A DNA stretch of 64,000 nt, taken from the NCBI RefSeq assembly GCF_030167925.1, contig NZ_JASKUT010000001.1, positions 3,804,501 through 3,868,500 on the forward strand, given 5' to 3'. Shown piece by piece: positions 59,806 to 64,000 of this stretch (the first letter of the stretch is position 1; every line of letters starts with the position of its first letter). The position numbers and the translations under genes are program-made. The notes under the pieces were generated by a model. It saw nothing but the letters and a program-made list of their open reading frames with translations, ran no database searches and was not told where the DNA came from. Source of the DNA: Paenibacillus silviterrae. Its GTDB lineage: Bacteria > Bacillota > Bacilli > Paenibacillales > NBRC-103111.

Positions 59806-60396
59806 TTATTTCATATACCTCGTCTCGACCTTCCGTCCCACAAACCACATCAGCACGAAAAAGACGACGATCAGCCCCAGCTTCCAAGGCTGCTCGAACA
59901 GCTTATGCACATCTTGCCCCGCGAACGATACGAGGAAGATCATAACCCCCTTGCCCAGCAGGGTCGCCGTTGCGAACGTATGGAAAGGCACACGGGAGAT
60001 ACCCGAGGCCACGTTAACGAAGAATGACGGCGTAAACGGGAAACAAGCCAGCAGGAAGATCGGCGTAAAGCCATGCTGCTCCACCCACTGAATCCATCTT
60101 TGGGCTTGCGGGTATTTCCGCTCAATGAAGCTCCGCAGTCTGCCACCGAACCGGCGGCTGAGCCAGAACACACTGATCGCCCCTATGACGACGCCGACCC
60201 ATGAGAGCAGGACGCCCTCGACCAGCCCGTACGCATTCACATTCGCAACAAGAATGGCAATTAAAGGTAAAATTGGCAAATAAGATTCGATCATCGGAGC
60301 CAGAACCCCGGGAATCGGCCCTAACGCTTCATAATGGTTAAGTATTGTTTCTATATCTTCCCACGATAAGCTTCGTAAATGATCCAACCATGTCAT
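59806..60396 (-). CDS. TVP38/TMEM64 (DedA-like) membrane protein
   Basis: A 196-residue membrane protein with about five helices. It shows the SNARE-associated/VTT domain: LPILPLIAILVANVNAYG, GAISVFWLSRRFGGRLRSFI and ACFPFTPSFFVNVASGIS, the last with the FPFTPS loop typical of this family. VTT proteins can scramble phospholipids or move undecaprenyl phosphate. The specific role here is unknown. The start is an ATG at 60396. It is divergent from the ccdC-like gene. Confidence 0.9.
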   Translation of the reverse strand: MTWLDHLRSLSWEDIETILNHYEALGPIPGVLAPMIESYLPILPLIAILVANVNAYGLVEGVLLSWVGVVIGAISVFWLSRRFGGRLRSFIERKYPQAQRWIQWVEQHGFTPIFLLACFPFTPSFFVNVASGISRVPFHTFATATLLGKGVMIFLVSFAGQDVHKLFEQPWKLGLIVVFFVLMWFVGRKVETRYMK

Positions 60397-60502
60397 CGCT
60401 TGCTATCCACCCTCCGTCTTCACCATTTTCAGTTTACTATTAGTGGATGAGCTATTGCAACGAGATAGAGAGCTTGTCCCTCACCTTTCCTTTATGCGAG
60501 CT

Positions 60503-60531
60503 ATTGAACTGCTGTCAAATAAGGTTTACAC
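60503..60531 (+). promoter_or_regulatory. probable sigma-A promoter of the ccdC-like gene
   Basis: TTGAAC, a 17-base spacer and TACACT give four matches out of six in each box. The predicted RNA start is about 33 bases before the ATG at 60571. Confidence 0.45.
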
Positions 60532-60570
60532 TACACCTGTTATAAAAACGAAGAAAAGAGAGGTAACCCT

Positions 60571-61038
60571 ATGGATTCATCCATGTATATTATGGTTGTT
60601 GTCGTAGCCGGTCTCGTGCTTTGGAGAAGAACCCGATCGATGCGCAGGCCGATCCGGGGACGCGGTTTGCGGCTTCTGCTGCCGTTATTGTTCCTTTTGC
60701 CTACGCTACCGCTGATCGCAAACCCTGCCGTGCAAGCCCCAATATGGGAGCTGGCTGCCGCACTGGCAGTCGGCTGCTTGCTGTCGGTTCCGCTCATATG
60801 GACCACGCAATATGAGGTTCGAGAAGACGGTAATATCTACGCCGTTCAAAATAAAGGCTTCATCATTGCTTTGGTCGGTATCCTGCTTATTCGGCTTGGT
60901 CTGCGCAACTACTTCAGCGAATTGGATCAGCAGACGCTCGGCGCTCTCTTCCTGATGGTTGCGCTCGGATATGTGATTCCTTGGCGGGTCACCTCCTATG
61001 CCAAGTTTCGCCGTATCTATAAGCAGAAGCAGCCGTAA
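60571..61038 (+). CDS. CcdC family membrane protein
   Basis: A 155-residue membrane protein with about four or five helices, matching the size and pattern of Bacillus subtilis CcdC (DUF1453). It contains the block TQYEVREDGNIYAVQNKGFI and GYVIPWRVTSYAKFRRIYK near the C-terminus. CcdC lies in an operon with cytochrome c maturation genes in B. subtilis but is not essential for it; no ccdA or ccdB gene is seen here. The start is the ATG at 60571 after GAAAAGAGAGG. Confidence 0.85.
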   Translation: MDSSMYIMVVVVAGLVLWRRTRSMRRPIRGRGLRLLLPLLFLLPTLPLIANPAVQAPIWELAAALAVGCLLSVPLIWTTQYEVREDGNIYAVQNKGFIIALVGILLIRLGLRNYFSELDQQTLGALFLMVALGYVIPWRVTSYAKFRRIYKQKQP

Positions 61039-61091
61039 GCCACCGGTCATATATGACGGAAGTGACGGTCACAATCTGTCCCTACTTCATT

Positions 61092-61117
61092 GTATAAACG
61101 GGGGCTCCCCCGTATAC
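61092..61117. promoter_or_regulatory. long palindrome before the LuxR-type regulator
   Basis: CGGGGG and CCCCCG with a 2-base centre are flanked by GTATA and TATAC, giving a 26-bp near-perfect dyad. It has no T-run, so it is more likely a DNA-binding site than a terminator of the ccdC-like gene. Confidence 0.4.
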
Positions 61118-61152
61118 TTTGATGTAATACTGCTCATGGGGGACGATTGCCT

Positions 61153-61830
61153 ATGATCCACATTCTCATTACAGACGACCAGACGCTGATGCGCGATGCG
61201 CTGCAAACCATCATCAGCCTAGAAGAGGATATGAAGGTCGTGGGAATGGCCAAGGACGGGGAGCAAGCCTTGGAGCTTGTCCGCTCCTTGCAGCCCGACC
61301 TCATCCTGATGGATATCCAGATGCCCGGAATGACAGGCATCGAATGTACGAAGAGAATTAAGCAGCTTTACCCGGACACCGTAGTGCTAATTCTCACTAC
61401 CTTCAGCGAGGATGAATATATTGTGGATGCGCTGGCCGGCGGGGCGACCGGTTTCCTGCTGAAGGATATGCCGGGAGACCGGCTCATCCACGCCATCCGG
61501 GATGCCGTCAGCGGTCATTATATGCTCCCCTCGGTCATTGCCGCCAAGCTGGCCGCTCGGATCTCACGCGTCAGTCAGACCACCCACGCCCGTCTGGAAG
61601 CAGGCCGAAGACAAACGGACAACCCCGCCTTTACCACCCGGGAAAAAAGCATCATTCTGCTCCTGCTTGAGGGCAAGACGAATCGACAGATTGCCGACCT
61701 GCTCATCATGAGCGAGGGTACGGTGAAAAACTACGTCAGCAGCATTTATAACAAAATCGGAACGAATGACCGTACGCTGGCCATCATCGCTCTGAAGGAG
61801 TGGCTGCAGAACGAGCCCTCCGCGCATTAG
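61153..61830 (+). CDS. NarL/LuxR-type response regulator
   Basis: A 225-residue two-component regulator. The receiver (residues 1-120) has ILITDDQTLMRDAL, the phosphoacceptor in LILMDIQMPGMTG, a threonine in LILTTFSEDEYIV and the lysine in GFLLKDMPGD. The C-terminal GerE-type helix-turn-helix (about 155-220) includes TTREKSIILLLLEGKTNRQI and MSEGTVKNYVSSIYNKIG. No sensor kinase gene adjoins it, so it is an orphan here. The ATG at 61153 follows GGGGGACG. A GC-rich palindrome upstream may be its binding site. Confidence 0.95.
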   Translation: MIHILITDDQTLMRDALQTIISLEEDMKVVGMAKDGEQALELVRSLQPDLILMDIQMPGMTGIECTKRIKQLYPDTVVLILTTFSEDEYIVDALAGGATGFLLKDMPGDRLIHAIRDAVSGHYMLPSVIAAKLAARISRVSQTTHARLEAGRRQTDNPAFTTREKSIILLLLEGKTNRQIADLLIMSEGTVKNYVSSIYNKIGTNDRTLAIIALKEWLQNEPSAH

Positions 61831-61967
61831 ACTTTATAACATGCGTTGGAGGCCATTTTACCAGGCGACGTGACCTTACATAACATGTAATTTTTTATTG
61901 ACAAACCGTAAAATTATGCAAAAATTAAACTACTAGTAAGGTCGGCTTTCGACCAAATCTTGCATAA

Positions 61968-63359
<1,392 letters not shown>

Positions 63360-63384
63360 ACATATCATTTTACGGAAATATCTT

Positions 63385-63420
63385 GAGGAGCATGCTTCGG
63401 CAGTTGCTCCTCTTTTATTT
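63385..63420 (+). terminator. gdhA terminator
   Basis: GAGGAGCA pairs with TGCTCCTC across a 12-base loop and is followed by TTTTATTTTT. Confidence 0.88.
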
Positions 63421-63620
63421 TTACTCCCGGCAATCCGGCGGCGTCCGCCCGTACGGCATTATCGCAGAATACTGGTCACCTTGGATGGGATATAACATTA
63501 CGTAGGTCAACAGGGGTTAGGGAAGTTTACTTAACATTGGAGCTGCGATGTCATGCACCGAGGACTTGGAGAAACGGTTATCAGTGTGGGTCTAGCACAG
63601 TTTGAAGGAGAGAAGACGAC

Positions 63621-64000
63621 ATGGAACAAGCCTATACTGTTGTGAGGGACATGTACGACCGGCTGATCCAAGCATGGAATCACCGCGACGCCCGGGGGAT
63701 GGCAGATTTATTCTCACGGGATGGGGAAAGCATCGGCTTTGACGGCAGCCAATCGATCGGGCGCGAGGAGATCTATGCCCATTTGGCGCCAATCTTTGAG
63801 CATCACCCAACCGCCGCCTTCGTGAGCATCGTGAAGGAGATCCGCTTTCCCGCTCCCGAAGTCGCCATCCTTCGGGCCATTGCAGGCATGATACCGCCAG
63901 GCCAAAGCGATCTCAACCCGAAGGTAAATACACATCACACGGTGATTGCCGCCATTTCGGAAGGAGCTTGGCGCATTCAGCTGTTTCAGAACACGCCTGC
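63621..64000 (+). CDS. SgcJ/EcaC family SnoaL-like protein (C-terminus outside window)
   Basis: The first 126 residues of a SnoaL-like (DUF4440) protein; the rest lies beyond the right edge. It starts MEQAYTVVRDMYDRLIQAWN, with HRDARGMADLFSRDGESIGF and VNTHHTVIAAISEGAWRIQL, matching the SgcJ/EcaC family of cone-shaped ligand-binding folds. Such proteins are small isomerases, hydrolases or binding proteins of unknown substrate. The ATG at 63621 follows GAAGGAGAG. About 200 bases separate it from the gdhA terminator, with no further gene supported there. Confidence 0.88.
   Translation, partial: MEQAYTVVRDMYDRLIQAWNHRDARGMADLFSRDGESIGFDGSQSIGREEIYAHLAPIFEHHPTAAFVSIVKEIRFPAPEVAILRAIAGMIPPGQSDLNPKVNTHHTVIAAISEGAWRIQLFQNTP

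Overview
The window looks like a chromosomal segment of a spore-forming, single-membrane Firmicute of the Paenibacillaceae type, roughly 57% GC by eye. The evidence is a complete gerKA-gerKB-gerKC germinant-receptor operon, a Spo0M homologue, AAGGAGG-like ribosome binding sites with frequent GTG/TTG starts, copper-amine-oxidase-N-like plus NlpC/P60 wall enzymes, a 7TMR-DISM histidine kinase, and a Tad (Flp) pilus operon without a secretin. No tRNA, rRNA or CRISPR array was seen. The genus is an inference from gene content.

Layout. 1-6.8 kb: galactose genes (galE cut by the window edge, galK), a divergent AraC-type regulator, a histidine kinase/response regulator pair, and an RluF-like pseudouridine synthase. 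7-18.3 kb: small unknowns, a class A penicillin-binding protein, LysE and EamA transporters, a hypoxanthine/uracil-type DNA glycosylase, a chemoreceptor, a methyltransferase and a sugar-dehydrogenase lipoprotein. 18.4-28.2 kb: Dps, a REC-PAS-kinase protein, Spo0M, a small kinase, an SMP-30 enzyme, an NlpC/P60 enzyme, a decayed IS1595-family element flanked by a 15-bp direct repeat, a DUF72 protein and GreA. 28.3-37.4 kb: an arginine-deiminase-like enzyme; a c-di-GMP-I riboswitch, a degenerate GspE/PilB-type ATPase and a CheY-like regulator; an ArsR-type winged helix fused to a GyrB-like ATPase fold; then GntR, DsbA-like and EamA genes. 37.4-45.4 kb (minus strand): a second c-di-GMP-I riboswitch, a DUF192 gene, flp pilin, an internal terminator, and tadV-tadE-tadG-cpaB-tadZ-tadA-tadB-tadC. 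45.5-51.8 kb: a structured intergenic region, glnS, a small acidic protein and the ger operon. 51.9-64 kb: a GH114-like secreted protein, a PAS-PAS-GGDEF-EAL protein behind a CRP/FNR-type site, two MFS transporters, DUF1272, a TVP38 protein, CcdC, a LuxR-type regulator, gdhA and a SnoaL-like protein cut by the right edge.

The strongest theme is cyclic-di-GMP. Two GEMM-I riboswitches lie 16 kb apart on opposite strands. One leads into the whole Tad pilus operon. The other leads into an ATPase whose own N-terminus carries the tandem MshEN c-di-GMP-binding repeat, but whose catalytic Walker B/His-box region is degenerate. A bifunctional-looking c-di-GMP synthase/hydrolase, with a CRP/FNR-type site at ideal class II spacing, is encoded 9 kb beyond the Tad riboswitch. 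The second notable item is the ArsR/GyrB-like fusion, whose ATPase fold lacks the catalytic glutamate and whose gene is preceded by an operator-like dyad.
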